DNA from: Candidatus Nitrotoga sp. HW29
Lineage (GTDB): Bacteria; Pseudomonadota; Gammaproteobacteria; Burkholderiales; Gallionellaceae
Assembly (NCBI RefSeq): GCF_924101635.2
Contig: NZ_CAKMAA020000092.1
Span: 1 to 48,401, forward strand
Length of the DNA stretch: 48,401 nt
Direction: 5' to 3'
Both the position numbers and the translations under genes were made by a program. Within the stretch, counting starts at the first letter, position 1; every line of letters starts with the position of its first letter. Under the pieces are notes generated by a model. The model was given only the letters and a program-made list of their open reading frames with translations. It was not told the origin of the DNA and ran no database searches. Positions 46,849 through 48,401 of this stretch are shown here, one piece after another.

Positions 46849-47416
46849 TTAACAGTTATTCCTACCTGCATGCTTGGCATCATATAGCGCCAGATCTGCA
46901 CTCTTCGAAAGAGCCTCCGTATTACGACCATGCATGGAATAATACTGACGCCTATACTGGCGGTAATATGGACGGTCTGACTCTGGATTCCTGTATTTTG
47001 GCATGATTATGCACCTTCTTATGTAACAGACGTACCTCCAGCAAGTTATGAACTCTTGCCAACGTTTCGGCCACCTTAAAAGGTTTGCTAATGAAATCCT
47101 TCGCACCAGCTTGTAGCGCGCGCAACTCTAGTGTTGGCTGGGCAGTAATCACAAGCACGGGAAGATAGTTATCCGATTCAATTTTCTTAAGACCTTCCAT
47201 TACCTGAAATCCGTCCATTCTGGGCATTTGCAAATCAAGCAAGACCAAATCATAACGATGTATGCGATATAACTCGCATACATCAAACGGATTCGTTGTA
47301 GATGTGATAGAAACATAGCCCGCCCCACTCAACATGTGCTCGAGCAAGCGAATATTAACGTCCTGATCATCAACAATCAGAACATTTGCATTAAGAATAT
47401 CAGATCGGCTGACCAT
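46849..47416 (-). pseudogene. Broken REC-GGDEF response regulator
   Basis: The 5' part is an intact receiver (ORF to 46952): VLIVDDQD, Asp in LVLLDLQMPRMDG, Lys in FISKPF, followed by a helical linker. A large deletion removes most of the GGDEF domain. A second frame then gives TVHITASIGVSII, and a third gives GRNTEALSKSADLALYDAKHAGRNN, the last helix of a GGDEF domain, to the stop at 46849. The active GG(D/E)EF loop is gone. The receiver, with Asp, may still be made with a scrambled tail. The start is ATG 47416 with AAGG upstream; a GTG at 47425 is also open. Confidence 0.8.
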
Positions 47417-47425
47417 TGATACCAC

Positions 47426-48067
47426 CTTACTTCAGTTAAATCTGGACAACTTGTTGCCTTCAAAATTAACAGTTGCAGAGTTCTTCACGCAGACATCATT
47501 AGGATTGCGGGTAAGCCGGAGAGAAATAATTGTCCGTCTGTAATAAATATCCGAGCGCTCGTGACTGCCAAGCGAATCGTCACTTTTTTGTAAAGACTTG
47601 TCCGTGCGTTAACACGCATATAACAAATTTTATTATTTGGTGGATTCAATTCTGAAGCTACTGCCTCCCACACTGCGCAACGTATTCCAATATTGAGGAA
47701 ACACTGAATAATTCACTCCGCCAGAGCTCTCGGGGTGAGTTTTGCAGTTTTGGTCGGAGAACTGGCTTGTTTTTGGCATGAATCACGATGATTTTCGAGC
47801 CATTTTCTTCATTTCCCGTTTTCAGAACGCATCTTGGGTGTGTACGTTGAGCAGCTACCAGCAAGCCAGTATGGGAGGAGCAACGAGCGACTGGCAACGT
47901 CACGGTGGGATGCGTTGGGAGAAGTCTTATTATTGAAACTTCTATAATTCATGACAAGACCTGAACCAGCCTCAATTTGATCTGACCATACGCTTGTAAA
48001 AGTGAACATTACCGAGTTTGATATAGGTGTCGAATCTGTCATCAAACTTAAAGAAAGGTAACGCCCA
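47426..48067. other. Degenerate spacer with transposon debris
   Basis: Around 47641 the sequence ggattcaattctgaag resembles the IS ends at 41874 and 9825. No frame longer than about 80 codons shows family likeness. The rest (47700-48067) holds short open frames on both strands without recognisable motifs. It looks like eroded mobile DNA joined to the fragment at 48068-48370. Confidence 0.4.
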
Positions 48068-48370
48068 TGTTTCAAACTGGCAACCCAATCATTAAAACAT
48101 AAAGCAGGATTACTCAAGCTTGCTTCAGAACTTTAAAACGTCTCCAAAGCCTGCAAGATTATGGGCGTATCAAGAGCCATTTTTTATCGCTATCAAGAAC
48201 TCGTTGAAACCGATGGTTCAGAGGGACTCATCAATCGCAAACGCCGATACCTAATCTTAAAAACCGTGTTGACGAAGGCACAGAATAAGCTGTCAGCAGA
48301 CATTCACGATACCTACAGCAAGGTCGTTCATTGCAAGCTGTGCACGACTATAGATTCGGCCCACAAATAG
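48068..48370 (+). pseudogene. Transposase helix-turn-helix remnant (IS481/IS3-like)
   Basis: The frame reads KHKAGLLKLASEL, stop (48134-48136), NVSKACKIMGVSRAIFYRYQELVETDGSEGLINRKRR. This is the N-terminal HTH region of a common integrase-type transposase. The in-frame TAA replaces a residue in an otherwise well-kept segment. After RKRR the match is lost and the frame ends at 48370, before any DDE core. It is truncated and dead. Confidence 0.7.
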
Positions 48371-48401
48371 ATTGAACTTAAGGTTAATGTTTGGGTCGAA
48401 A

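Noticed and set aside
1-48401. CRISPR array, prophage or toxin-antitoxin pair
   Set aside because: No regularly spaced repeats, phage structural genes or small paired toxin/antitoxin frames with family likeness were seen.

Overview
The window reads as a chromosomal segment of a betaproteobacterium. Gene orders such as pcnB-folK-dgk-panBC, rpsU-yqeY-dnaG-rpoD with a tRNA(CAU) behind rpoD, and alaA-hom-thrC, together with the moderately AT-rich sequence, suggest a Nitrosomonadales / Gallionellaceae-like organism (for example an iron- or nitrite-oxidiser relative). The taxonomic guess is inference; no rRNA or marker search was possible. Most of the window is conserved housekeeping DNA. The accessory signal lies in one very unusual fusion gene, a cyclic-di-GMP / phosphorelay cluster, and a scatter of decayed insertion sequences.

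Layout: an insertion-sequence end (1-53) borders a FecCD/BtuC-type permease and its ATPase (317-2052). Next come pcnB, folK, dgk, panB and panC as a tight operon (2111-6368), with panD behind its own likely promoter. On the minus strand follow a 952-residue GT2-TPR-SEC-C-GT2-HD fusion (6953-9811) and mgtE. sucCD and galE lie on plus; dksA, a TTG-started maf/yceF, an outer-membrane porin and an OsmC-like protein lie on minus. The macromolecular-synthesis block rpsU, yqeY, dnaG, rpoD and a tRNA(CAU) is at 19386-24250. hppA and pfp (minus, 24315-27822) pair a pyrophosphate-energised proton pump with a pyrophosphate-dependent phosphofructokinase.

From 28.3 to 36.9 kb, all on minus, is a signalling cluster. 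It holds a PAS-GAF-PAS-PAS-GGDEF-EAL gene cut by one in-frame stop, a hybrid histidine kinase with two receiver domains, a decayed receiver, a stand-alone receiver, and an Hpt-REC-REC-GGDEF protein. A second, broken REC-GGDEF gene lies at 46849-47416. clpB (37354-39933) has a near-perfect sigma-32 promoter. A secreted DUF4139 protein, an Mth938-like protein and the alaA-hom-thrC block follow.

Insertion-sequence remains occur at 1-53, 9825-9877, 28058-28278, 41529-41897, about 47640 and 48068-48370. Two of them are a 53-base inverted pair differing at a single base. No CRISPR array, rRNA, prophage or complete transposon is visible. The best candidates for something undescribed are the double-glycosyltransferase/HD fusion and the stop-split c-di-GMP enzyme beside the phosphorelay genes.
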